A model generated the notes under the pieces. That model was not told the DNA's origin and searched no databases. It saw nothing but the letters and a program-made list of their open reading frames with translations. Below are positions 56,146 through 64,000 of a stretch of DNA of 64,000 bases, in pieces. The position numbers and the translations under genes are program-made. The stretch is from the NCBI RefSeq assembly GCF_023631325.1, contig NZ_JALQDG010000027.1:62001-126000 (forward strand). Direction: 5' to 3'. Numbering within the stretch: position 1 is the first letter of the stretch; the number at the start of each line of letters is the position of its first letter. The stretch is from Caballeronia sp. INDeC2 (GTDB lineage Bacteria; Pseudomonadota; Gammaproteobacteria; Burkholderiales; Burkholderiaceae).

Positions 56146-57468
56146 TTAAGCCTCGCTCTCCATGATCCGGTCGATGAGCCGCGCGTTCTCGCCCGCCGAG
56201 CCGATGCCCGCGTGCTTGGCCATCGGCACGAAGAAATGCATGGCGATCGGCAGCTTCGAGCGTTCGAGCCAGCCGGTCAAGTGTGCGGCCAGGCGTCTCG
56301 CGGGCGTCTTCAACTCCTCGCGCAGCACGCCGGGCAGCTTTTCGAAGTGACGCATCTCGGTCTGATACGGCTCGGGCGCGACGCACAGCGCGTTGGGCCG
56401 GCCATCGACATCGACGGGAAGGCGCTCCAGCGCCTGATGCAGCAGTGCGACGCCTAGTCCCTCGCCGCGCCACGGCTTGCGCACTTCCCACAGGCTGATG
56501 TAAATCACGCGATGCGCATTGAACACCTCGCACAGCTTTTCGGGGCCGAGCGCCTCGGTGGCGGCAAGCGCGAGCGAAAGCATCTCGCCCGAGTACGTGT
56601 CGAGCGTATAGACGAGATCTGCGCTGCTCGTGAGCGGCGGCACCTTGACGAGCTGCAGCCGCACTGCCGCCGCGACGATGTCGCTGCCCGCTTCGTGAAA
56701 CACGGCGAACGCGGTGCCGAGGCGCTCGTCGTCGACCTGGGGATACTCGTGGCGATAGGTCATCGTGAAGAGAAACGGCCCGATCTTCTCGCGATACGCG
56801 AGCGGCCGGTCGACATCGTAATCGTCGACGCCATAGAGGCCGTAGGGATCGTAGTCGCGTTTCTCGCGCCGCTCGCCGTTCTGCGCGGCGGCGGCGAGCG
56901 CCGCGAGCGGTCGGCGCGACTCGGGCACGAGATCTTCCGGCAAACCTTCCCACGTGAGGCGCAGAAATTCCCGCCCGCCGCGATAGTGCGTCTCGAAGAG
57001 CGAAAGCACCTGCTCGCCCGCGACCGGATCGAGGATGCGCTGCGCGCAATCGTAGGCACGGTCGAGGAGCTGATCCGCTTCGGCGGGATCGGGCGCAAGG
57101 GGCGGCTCGCTGCCCTGCGGCGCGGCGGGCAAGCCTTTTGCGAGACGTTCCTTGTGCGCGAGTTCGAGCCATTCGTCGGCGGCGCGTTCGGCGATGAAGC
57201 CCGCCGCGATGCGATAGCCCGTCAGCACGATCGACTGGCCGGTGCGCCCGAGCGGAAACACGTACTCGTCGTTCATGGCGTCGTCGACGGTGACGCCGCG
57301 GAAGGTTTCGCGCGGCGCGCTCACGTTCGCCGCCGCATCGAAACGATCATGCGACAGCACGTGGGCGACGAGGTCTGAGGCGGCGGGACCGAACTCAGCT
57401 CCGGCGCCGGGAAGCAGCTTCAGCAGGGACAAGGTACGCGTGGTGCCGGTCGTGCTCGATGTGCTCAT
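56146..57468 (-). CDS. Large hypothetical protein with GNAT-like C-terminal motif
   Basis: A 440-residue cytoplasmic protein from the ATG at 57468, with GGAG nine bases upstream. I do not recognise the N-terminal 250 residues; they are acidic and helix-rich, with YDPYGLYGVDDYDVDRPL and MTYRHEYPQVDDERLGTAFA. The segment YISLWEVRKPWRGEGLGVAL has the R-G-x-G-x-G/A pattern of acetyl-CoA-binding GNAT acetyltransferases, and the segment AVFHEAGSDIVAAAVRLQLV before it could be the preceding beta sheet. The acetyltransferase call is tentative. Confidence 0.6.
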   Translation of the reverse strand: MSTSSTTGTTRTLSLLKLLPGAGAEFGPAASDLVAHVLSHDRFDAAANVSAPRETFRGVTVDDAMNDEYVFPLGRTGQSIVLTGYRIAAGFIAERAADEWLELAHKERLAKGLPAAPQGSEPPLAPDPAEADQLLDRAYDCAQRILDPVAGEQVLSLFETHYRGGREFLRLTWEGLPEDLVPESRRPLAALAAAAQNGERREKRDYDPYGLYGVDDYDVDRPLAYREKIGPFLFTMTYRHEYPQVDDERLGTAFAVFHEAGSDIVAAAVRLQLVKVPPLTSSADLVYTLDTYSGEMLSLALAATEALGPEKLCEVFNAHRVIYISLWEVRKPWRGEGLGVALLHQALERLPVDVDGRPNALCVAPEPYQTEMRHFEKLPGVLREELKTPARRLAAHLTGWLERSKLPIAMHFFVPMAKHAGIGSAGENARLIDRIMESEA

Positions 57469-57530
57469 GAATGCCATCTCCGATCGTGGAGGGTTATCGT
57501 AACAAACCGTCGGATTTACGGGAGAGATCG

Positions 57531-57953
57531 ATGAACGTTCAAAAGAATGATGAGCGGGCGGCCACGGTTCATGAAGGCGGATGCGCGTGCGGCGCGTTCC
57601 GCTTTCGCGCGCTGGGCGAGCCGAAGCGCGTTGGAATGTGCCATTGCATGACCTGCCGGCAAGTGCACGGCTCCGCCTTCGGAGCTTATGCGATTTACGG
57701 GCGCGGCGACGTGATGATGAGCGGTAGCCTCTCTACGTGGCGCAGTTCCGACGAAGGCCGGCGGCATTTCTGCCCGGTGTGCGGCTCGGTCGCGTACATG
57801 GAATACACGTCGCGCGATGAAGTCGACCTGCCCCTCGGCGCGTTCGACCAAACCGGCCTCTTCGAACCGGACTACGAGCTGTGGTGCAAGCATCGCGAGC
57901 CGTGGCTGCAGCAGGGCGTCCGCCCGGAGTACGACGAAGAGCGCGCGCATTAG
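57531..57953 (+). CDS. GFA (CENP-V) family zinc-binding protein
   Basis: A 140-residue protein with the glutathione-dependent formaldehyde-activating fold. Zinc ligands are visible in GGCACGAFRF, CHCMTCRQVHGS and FCPVCGS. The start at 57531 has GGGAGAG upstream. Few members have a proven reaction; the family is linked to thiol adducts. It lies 9 bases before the DUF72 gene start, so the two are co-transcribed. Confidence 0.85.
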   Translation: MNVQKNDERAATVHEGGCACGAFRFRALGEPKRVGMCHCMTCRQVHGSAFGAYAIYGRGDVMMSGSLSTWRSSDEGRRHFCPVCGSVAYMEYTSRDEVDLPLGAFDQTGLFEPDYELWCKHREPWLQQGVRPEYDEERAH

Positions 57954-57962
57954 GGGCGCGTG

Positions 57963-58874
57963 ATGCCGGGGCGCATCCGTATCGGCATTTCGGGCTGGCG
58001 CTATGCCGGCTGGCGCGGCGTCTTCTATCCGAAGAAGCTCGCGCAGGCTCGCGAGCTCGAATTCGCGTCGCGCGCGGTCCAGACGGTCGAGATCAACGGA
58101 TCGCACTATTCGCTGCAAAGCGTGGCGAGCTATCGCGCGTGGCATGACGCGACGCCCGCCGGCTTCGTCTTCAGCGTAAAGGGGCCGCGCTATCTGACGC
58201 ACATGCTGCGGTTCCGCGATGAGACGGCCATTCCGGCGATATCGAATTTCTTCGCATCCGGCGCGCTCGCGCTCGGCGACAAGCTCGGGCCGTTTCTCTG
58301 GCAGTTTCCGCCGAATTTTACGTTCCGCCCGGACGCCTTCGCACGCTTTCTCGAACTGCTGCCGAAAGACACCGTCGCCGCGGCCCGGCTCGCCGAGGGA
58401 CACGACACGCGCGTGAAGGCCCCGTGGTTCGAGCCGGGAAAAAAGCGCGCGCTGCGGCACGCGATCGAAATCCGCCATCCGAGCTTTTGCACCGATGACT
58501 TCGTGCGGCTCCTGCGCAAGCACGGCATGGCGCTCGTCGTCTCGGATTCGGTCGCGGGCTGGCCGTATGCGGAAGACCTCACGGCCGATTTCACGTACCT
58601 GCGCCTTCACGGCAGTGAAACGCTCTACGGCGGCAGCTATAAGGACGAGGCGCTCGACGAATGGGCACGGCGCATCGAGTGCTGGGCGGCGGGCGGACAG
58701 ATCGGGGACGCGCGCCTGATCTCGTCGGCGAAACCGCGCCCGCGCGCCGCGCGCGACGTCTTCTGCTACTTCGACAACGATCAGAAAGTCCGCGCGCCGT
58801 TCGATGCGCGCCGCCTGATGGAACGCCTCGGCGTGCCGCCTTCCGTCGAAAATCCTATAGAGACGCCTCGTTGA
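57963..58874 (+). CDS. DUF72 (YecE-like) protein
   Basis: A 303-residue TIM-barrel-like protein. DUF72 signatures are IRIGISGWRYAGWRGVFYPK, VEINGSHYSLQS, FVFSVKGPRYLTHM, LGPFLWQFPPNF, EIRHPSFCTDDF and FTYLRLHGS. Start at the ATG at 57963, or the GTG just before it. The function remains unknown, though the fold resembles TIM-barrel sugar-phosphate enzymes. Confidence 0.87.
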   Translation: MPGRIRIGISGWRYAGWRGVFYPKKLAQARELEFASRAVQTVEINGSHYSLQSVASYRAWHDATPAGFVFSVKGPRYLTHMLRFRDETAIPAISNFFASGALALGDKLGPFLWQFPPNFTFRPDAFARFLELLPKDTVAAARLAEGHDTRVKAPWFEPGKKRALRHAIEIRHPSFCTDDFVRLLRKHGMALVVSDSVAGWPYAEDLTADFTYLRLHGSETLYGGSYKDEALDEWARRIECWAAGGQIGDARLISSAKPRPRAARDVFCYFDNDQKVRAPFDARRLMERLGVPPSVENPIETPR

Positions 58875-59060
58875 AGACCGGGACAGGTTTTGTCTCGCCG
58901 GAACTGCATGCTCTCGTCAACGGTCCGAGCAATTGCATTCGCGCCAGGAAAATAAGACGATAAGCGGCGTGCGCTGAGCAAGCCGTCGAAAGCGCCGAAG
59001 CGCGGCAGCGGCAGGATCGAGAACCTTTGAACTTCATGGCCAGCGAGGAGCATCGATACC

Positions 59061-60635
59061 ATGACGAAGCAACCGGTCAGCGGCAGCGACAAGATTCATC
59101 CCGATGGCGCTACGTGCGTCGGCGATTGCGATCCTTCCGAGCAGATCGAAGTGATCGTGATGCTGCGGCGCAAGGACGAAGCCGGATTCAAGCAGATGAT
59201 GGCGCGCATCGACGCCGGCGAGGCGCCCGCGCAAGCCGTCTCGCGCGAGGAATTCGACAAACGTTTCACCGCATCAGACGAAGACGTCGGCAAGGTCGAG
59301 GCCTTCGCCAAGCAATACGGCCTGACGGTCGTGCGCGCCGAAACAGAGACGCGCAGCGTGGTGCTCAAAGGCACCATCGAGCAGTTTCAGAAAGCTTTCG
59401 ACGTCAAGCTCGAACGCTTTCAACATCACAACATCGGCGAATATCGCGGCCGCACGGGGCCGGTCAAGGTGCCCGACGACATGCACGACGCCGTCACCGC
59501 CGTGCTCGGCCTCGACAGCAAGCCGCAGGCGCGTCCGCATTTCCGCTTTCGTCCGCCGTTCAAGCCCGCCCGAGGTGCGGCGCCCGCGTCGTTCACGCCG
59601 GTCGATCTCGCGCGTCTCTACGATTTCCCCGATGGCGACGGCGCCGGCCAGTGCATCGCGATCATCGAGCTGGGTGGCGGTTATCGCGACGCCGATCTCT
59701 CCGCGTATTTCTCGAAGCTCGGCGTGAAGGCGCCGAAAGTCGTCGCGGTCGGCGTCGATAACGCGAAGAACGCGCCCACGGGCAACCCCAACGGACCCGA
59801 TGGCGAAGTGACGCTCGATATCGAGATCGCGGGCGCCATCGCGCCGGGCGCGCGCATTGCCGTGTACTTCGCGCCGAACAGCGACGCCGGTTTCGTCGAT
59901 GCCGTCAATCGCGCGCTGCACGACTCGACCAACAAGCCGTCCGTGATCTCGATCAGTTGGGGCGGCCCGGAGTCGAACTGGTCCGCGCAGTCGATCGGCG
60001 CGTTCAACGACGTGCTGCAGAGCGCGGCGGCGCTCGGCGTGACGGTCTGCGCGGCGTCGGGCGACAGCGGCTCGTCCGATGGCGTCGGCGACGGCGCGGA
60101 TCACGTCGACTTTCCCGCGTCGAGCCCGTACGTGCTCGGCTGCGGCGGCACGAGCCTCGCGGCATCCGGCTCGGGCATCGCGAAGGAAGTCGTGTGGAAC
60201 GACGGCGACCAGGGCGGCGCGGGCGGCGGCGGCGTCTCCGGCGTGTTCGCATTGCCCGCGTGGCAGGCGGGCTTGTCCGTGACGCGCAACGGCAAGCCGA
60301 CGAAGCTCGCGAAGCGCGGCGTGCCCGATGTTGCGGGCGATGCGTCGCCGCAAACCGGCTACGAGGTATTGATCGACGGCGAGGATACGGTCGTCGGCGG
60401 CACGAGCGCGGTCGCGCCGCTGTGGGCTGCGCTGATCGCGCGGATCAACGCGATCAACGCGTCGCCATCGGGCTTCGTCAATCCGAGGCTCTACAAGACC
60501 AAGGCGGCGTTCCGCGACATCACGGAAGGCAATAACGGCAGCTTCTCGGCGGCGGACGGCTGGGACGCGTGCACCGGCATGGGCAGCCCCGACGGCGCGA
60601 AGATCGCGGCCGCGCTCCAGCCCGCGAAGAGTTGA
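59061..60635 (+). CDS. S53 family acid peptidase (sedolisin/kumamolisin-like)
   Basis: A 524-residue serine-carboxyl peptidase. The first 150 residues are the pro-domain (EQIEVIVMLRRKDEAGF, KVEAFAKQYGLTVV). Catalytic E249 and D253 lie in DGEVTLDIEIAGAI, the oxyanion D335 in AASGDSGSSDG, and the nucleophile S449 in VGGTSAVAPL. The C-terminal calcium site is seen as FRDITEGNNG and GWDACTGMGSPDG. Such enzymes self-process and work at low pH. No signal peptide is visible, which fits members exported by other routes. An S10 peptidase follows. Confidence 0.9.
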   Translation: MTKQPVSGSDKIHPDGATCVGDCDPSEQIEVIVMLRRKDEAGFKQMMARIDAGEAPAQAVSREEFDKRFTASDEDVGKVEAFAKQYGLTVVRAETETRSVVLKGTIEQFQKAFDVKLERFQHHNIGEYRGRTGPVKVPDDMHDAVTAVLGLDSKPQARPHFRFRPPFKPARGAAPASFTPVDLARLYDFPDGDGAGQCIAIIELGGGYRDADLSAYFSKLGVKAPKVVAVGVDNAKNAPTGNPNGPDGEVTLDIEIAGAIAPGARIAVYFAPNSDAGFVDAVNRALHDSTNKPSVISISWGGPESNWSAQSIGAFNDVLQSAAALGVTVCAASGDSGSSDGVGDGADHVDFPASSPYVLGCGGTSLAASGSGIAKEVVWNDGDQGGAGGGGVSGVFALPAWQAGLSVTRNGKPTKLAKRGVPDVAGDASPQTGYEVLIDGEDTVVGGTSAVAPLWAALIARINAINASPSGFVNPRLYKTKAAFRDITEGNNGSFSAADGWDACTGMGSPDGAKIAAALQPAKS

Positions 60636-60698
60636 AGCAAAGTGCAAAGGCGTAAGACAGTGAACAACAACCATGACGACGATTCTGGAGCGACGACG

Positions 60699-62396
60699 AT
60701 GAACTCCGATCCACTGGCAGCGAGCGACAAACCTTCCGACGCGGAAGAACCGGCCTTGGCGGCCGCCGCGAAGAAAGCGCCGAAGAAGACCACGACGGCG
60801 AAGAAGGATCAACCGTACTTCGATCCGGTCGCGTACGGCAACGGCCCCGACGACGCGATCGCCGCGACCGACGCCGACGAGAACGCGGCGATCACCCATC
60901 ACAACGTGACGATCGGCGGCGCGAAGATCGCCTATACGGCGACGGTCGGCCATCTCGTGACGGTCGATCCGAGCAGCTCGAAGCCGAGTGCGAAGATGTT
61001 CTATGTCGCATTCACGAAGGATGGCGCGAAGGAGGAACAGCGTCCGCTGACGTTCTTCTACAACGGCGGGCCGGGTTCGTCGTCGGTGTTCGTGCTGCTC
61101 GGCTCGTTCGCGCCGCGCCGCATCAAGACGGCGATGCCGAGCTTCACGCCGCCCGCGCCGTATCAGATGGAGGACAACCCGGACAGCCTGCTCGATCGCA
61201 GCGACCTGATCTTCATCAATCCGGTCGGCACGGGCTACTCCGCCGCGATCGAGCCGAACAAGAACCGCGATTTCTGGGGCGTCGACGAGGATGCGGCTTC
61301 GATCGCGCAGTTCATCAAGCGCTATCTGACGAAGAACAACCGCTGGAATTCGCCGAAGTTTCTGTTCGGGGAGTCGTACGGCACGGCGCGCAGTTGCGTG
61401 CTCGCGTACAGGCTGCACGAGGACGGCATCGATCTGAACGGCGTCACGTTGCAGTCGTCGATTCTCGATTATCGGCAGGCGGGTAACCCGGTGGGCGCGT
61501 TGCCGACGGCGGCGGCGGACGCGTGGTATCACAAGAAACTCGGCGTGCATCCGACGCCCACGAATCTTCTGAACTTCGCGGAAGAGGTCGCGGAATTCTC
61601 GCGCACGGACTATCTGAACGCGCTGCGCAAGTTTCCGCAAACCGATGACGAGGTGGTCGAAAAGCTGTCCGAATACACGGGCATCGACAAGGCGACGCTG
61701 CTCGCGTGGAGCCTCGATATCGCCGCGTACGACAGCCGCGGCAACTCGCTATTTTTGACGACTTTGCTGAAGTCGAAGGGCGAATCGCTCGGTTCCTACG
61801 ATGGCCGCGTAACAGCGATCTCGACAGGCATCGCGGGCAAGATCGACCCGAATTCCGGCGGCAACGACCCGACGATGACAGCGGTGAGCGGCGTCTACAC
61901 GACGATGTGGAACAGCTATCTGAACGAGCAACTGAAGTTCACGTCGACATCGTCATTCACTGATCTTAACGATCAGGCTTTTCTCAATTGGGACTTCAAG
62001 CATACGGATCCGACGGGCGCGCAGAAAGGCGTGGATTCGAAGGGCAACATCATCCTCTATACGGCGGGCGATCTCGCCGCTGTGATGGCTTTGAATGTCG
62101 ATCTGAAAGTGCTTTCCGCGAACGGGATGTATGACTTCGTGACGCCGTTTTATCAGACGATCATCGATTTGCAGCAGATGCCGCTGATCGACAAGACCGT
62201 GCGGCAGAATTTGTCGGCGACGTTTTATCCGTCGGGGCATATGGTTTATCTCGATGGCGGATCGAGGACGCAGCTCAAGGCGGATCTCGCCAGGATGTAT
62301 GACGATGCGACCGCCAATCATGCGGCGATGGGGCGGATTATTGCTTTGCAGAAAGTTACTGCGGACAAGTTGGGGGCGTTATCGCCGGTGGGTTGA
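60699..62396 (+). CDS. S10 family serine carboxypeptidase
   Basis: A 565-residue peptidase from the ATG at 60699, with GGAG eight bases upstream. The N-terminal 40 residues are low-complexity Ala/Lys/Asp. The S10 fold shows TFFYNGGPGSSSVFVLLGSF, FINPVGTGYSAA, the nucleophile S226 in FGESYGTAR, the acid in ANGMYDFVTP and the late His in YPSGHMVYLDGG. These enzymes remove C-terminal residues at acid pH. No signal peptide is evident. It is 63 bases after the S53 gene, so co-expression is likely. Confidence 0.9.
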   Translation: MNSDPLAASDKPSDAEEPALAAAAKKAPKKTTTAKKDQPYFDPVAYGNGPDDAIAATDADENAAITHHNVTIGGAKIAYTATVGHLVTVDPSSSKPSAKMFYVAFTKDGAKEEQRPLTFFYNGGPGSSSVFVLLGSFAPRRIKTAMPSFTPPAPYQMEDNPDSLLDRSDLIFINPVGTGYSAAIEPNKNRDFWGVDEDAASIAQFIKRYLTKNNRWNSPKFLFGESYGTARSCVLAYRLHEDGIDLNGVTLQSSILDYRQAGNPVGALPTAAADAWYHKKLGVHPTPTNLLNFAEEVAEFSRTDYLNALRKFPQTDDEVVEKLSEYTGIDKATLLAWSLDIAAYDSRGNSLFLTTLLKSKGESLGSYDGRVTAISTGIAGKIDPNSGGNDPTMTAVSGVYTTMWNSYLNEQLKFTSTSSFTDLNDQAFLNWDFKHTDPTGAQKGVDSKGNIILYTAGDLAAVMALNVDLKVLSANGMYDFVTPFYQTIIDLQQMPLIDKTVRQNLSATFYPSGHMVYLDGGSRTQLKADLARMYDDATANHAAMGRIIALQKVTADKLGALSPVG

Positions 62397-62407
62397 TTTT
62401 TGCCTTT

Positions 62408-62444
62408 GCGCGGGCGGGCTTTGAGTTTAGTCCGCCTGCGTTTT
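62408..62444 (+). terminator. Probable terminator after the S10 peptidase gene
   Basis: GGGCGG and CCGCC pair imperfectly across a 15-18-base loop, followed by TTTT. It lies about 12 bases past the stop at 62396. Confidence 0.5.
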
Positions 62445-62529
62445 CGCCGGGATGACCCGCAAAAAACCAGGAACACCGCTTGCGACCGACTGAGCGCAAA
62501 ACCTCACGCGAAACTCTTGGAGCGCAACA

Positions 62530-64000
62530 ATGGCATCAAAGAAGCAACCGCCGGCGGGCGGCACCGCCCGCACCCCGTCGCAAGGCAACACCAACAAAAA
62601 AGTCGAAGCGCTGGAAACCTTCCGCTCCGACGCAACGAATCAAGCCCTGACCACGAACCAGGGCGTCAAAGTCGCCGATAACCAGAACACGCTGCGCGTC
62701 GGCGAACGCGGCCCCTCGCTGCTCGAAGACTTCATCATGCGGGAAAAGATCACGCACTTCGATCACGAGCGCATTCCGGAACGTATCGTCCATGCGCGTG
62801 GTTCCGCCGCGCACGGCGTCTTCCAGGTCTACGAATCGCAGGCAGAACTCACCAAGGCCGCGTTCCTGCAAGATCCATCGAAAGAGACGCCTGTCTATGT
62901 GCGCTTCTCGACCGTGCAAGGCTCGCGCGGCTCGGCCGATACCGTGCGCGACGTGCGCGGCTTCGCCGTCAAGTTTTACACGGAAGAAGGCAATTTCGAT
63001 CTCGTCGGCAACAACATGCCCGTGTTTTTCATCCAGGACGCGATCAAATTTCCCGACTTCGTCCACGCCGTCAAACCCGAACCGCACAACGAAATGCCGC
63101 AAGGCGCGTCCGCGCACGACACCTTTTGGGATTTCGTTTCGCTCGTGCCCGAGTCCGCGCACATGGTGCTCTGGACGATGTCCGATCGCGCGATCCCGCG
63201 CAGTCTGCGCACCATGGAAGGCTTCGGCATCCATACCTTCCGCTTCGTCAACGCGCAAGGAAAAGGCCGCTTTGTGAAGTTCCACTGGCGTCCGACGATC
63301 GGCTCGGCCTCGCTGCTGTGGGATGAAGCGCAGAAGCTCGCGGGCAAGGACTCGGACTTCCATCGCCGGGATCTGTGGGAAGCGATCGACAACGGCGATT
63401 ATCCCGAATGGGAGCTCGGCGTGCAGATCGTCGAGGAAGAGGACGAGCACAAGTTCGACTTCGATCTGCTCGATCCGACCAAGATCATTCCCGAAGAACT
63501 CGTGCCGCTCAAGATGATCGGCAAGCTCACGTTGAATCGCAATCCGGACAACTTCTTCGCCGAAACGGAGCAGGTCGCGTTCTGTCCGGGGCATATCGTG
63601 CCGGGCATCGACTTCACGAACGATCCGTTGCTGCAGGGGCGTTTGTTCTCCTATACCGATACGCAGATCAGCCGTCTCGGCGGCCCGAACTTCCACGAGA
63701 TCCCGATCAACCGGCCGCTCGCGCCGCTGCATAACGGTCAGCGCGACGCGATGCATCGCCAGACGATCGACAAGGGGCAGGCGTCCTACGAGCCAAATTC
63801 GATCGACGGCGGATGGCCCAGGGAAACCGCGCCGGCCGCGGCGGGAGGCGGCTTCGAGACGTATACGGAACGCGTCGAAGGGTCGAAGATCCGCGTGCGC
63901 AGCCCGTCGTTCAAAGATCACTATTCGCAGGCGACGCTCTTCTGGAACAGCATGACCGATCCTGAAAAGGATCACATCGTCGGCGCTTATTCGTTCGAGC
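62530..64000 (+). CDS. katE: Large-subunit catalase (HPII/KatE type), cut by window end
   Basis: The frame from the ATG at 62530, with GGAG seven bases upstream, is open to the window end (490 codons). The catalase core shows [20 protein letters not shown] with catalytic H88, [37 protein letters not shown] with N161, and [20 protein letters not shown]. The extended N-terminus and this last block fit large (about 700-residue) clade 2 catalases with an extra C-terminal domain beyond the window. It decomposes H2O2 with haem. Confidence 0.9.
   Translation, partial: MASKKQPPAGGTARTPSQGNTNKKVEALETFRSDATNQALTTNQGVKVADNQNTLRVGERGPSLLEDFIMREKITHFDHERIPERIVHARGSAAHGVFQVYESQAELTKAAFLQDPSKETPVYVRFSTVQGSRGSADTVRDVRGFAVKFYTEEGNFDLVGNNMPVFFIQDAIKFPDFVHAVKPEPHNEMPQGASAHDTFWDFVSLVPESAHMVLWTMSDRAIPRSLRTMEGFGIHTFRFVNAQGKGRFVKFHWRPTIGSASLLWDEAQKLAGKDSDFHRRDLWEAIDNGDYPEWELGVQIVEEEDEHKFDFDLLDPTKIIPEELVPLKMIGKLTLNRNPDNFFAETEQVAFCPGHIVPGIDFTNDPLLQGRLFSYTDTQISRLGGPNFHEIPINRPLAPLHNGQRDAMHRQTIDKGQASYEPNSIDGGWPRETAPAAAGGGFETYTERVEGSKIRVRSPSFKDHYSQATLFWNSMTDPEKDHIVGAYSFE

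Noticed and set aside
1..64000. CRISPR arrays, tRNA/rRNA genes, insertion sequences, prophage genes
   Set aside because: I looked on both strands and saw no regularly spaced repeats, no tRNA-like cloverleaf, and no transposase, integrase or phage structural genes.

Overview
The window is a high-G+C chromosomal segment from a betaproteobacterium of the Burkholderiaceae, most likely Caballeronia, Paraburkholderia or Burkholderia. This is inferred from the codon bias, from families such as DUF2968, DUF2891 and the periplasmic PaoABC-type oxidoreductase, and from the style of the catabolic operons. There are no ribosomal, tRNA or replication genes. The mix of peripheral catabolism, regulators, exporters and stress genes would suit a secondary replicon or an accessory part of the main chromosome.

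Layout. 1-8.1 kb: exported proteins (DUF2968, an OmpA-like lipoprotein), ogt with a small gene and a secreted DNA/RNA endonuclease, a periplasmic alpha/beta hydrolase, a MATE exporter, YnfA and DUF2891. 8.4-11.9 kb: an MFS organic-acid transporter, a coiled-coil protein, a 53-aa acidic protein and an AraC-type regulator. 12.0-16.0 kb: an acyl-CoA catabolic operon (acyl-CoA dehydrogenase, acyl-CoA ligase) ending in two crotonase genes that look fused and broken by a deletion. 16.1-18.8 kb: an exported Ser/Gln-rich protein, a DUF6572 protein and an AI-2E-type transporter. 19.1-24.8 kb: a PQQ dehydrogenase, dihaem cytochrome c and ankyrin cluster facing a DUF1800-DUF1501 pair. 24.8-33.4 kb: a LysR regulator with a divergent hydrolase, glutathionyl-hydroquinone reductase, 3-hydroxyacyl-CoA dehydrogenase, a cupin dioxygenase, an ABC-2 exporter, exported MsrB, a YecD-like protein and a patatin.

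33.4-35.6 kb is a low-G+C patch carrying one gene of foreign character. Its product joins an N-terminal winged-helix-like region to a C-terminal nucleoside-deoxyribosyltransferase/TIR-like domain. It is the best candidate here for an undescribed defence or nucleotide-signalling system. Beyond it come a metallophosphoesterase and the GABA catabolic locus gabD, gabT and a divergent MocR-type regulator (36.9-41.5 kb). Then follow an M20 amidohydrolase, a Cache chemoreceptor, a truncated-looking GT9 protein, and a DUF4130-UdgX DNA-repair gene preceded by a near-consensus LexA box (46.2-47.8 kb).

47.9-53.3 kb holds a GT2 glycosyltransferase, a MocA-like nucleotidyltransferase and paoABC. 53.7-58.9 kb holds a TPR-glycosyltransferase, an isochorismatase-like and a GNAT-like protein, a GFA-family protein and a DUF72 protein. 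59.0-62.4 kb carries adjacent S53 and S10 peptidases, and the window ends inside a large-subunit catalase (katE).

Functional links that can be argued from the sequence: the gab genes and their divergent regulator share a 131-bp intergenic region with an inverted repeat; the PQQ dehydrogenase passes electrons to the overlapping cytochrome c gene product; the PaoABC enzyme needs the molybdenum cofactor that the neighbouring MocA-like protein may modify; the UdgX gene should be DNA-damage inducible.
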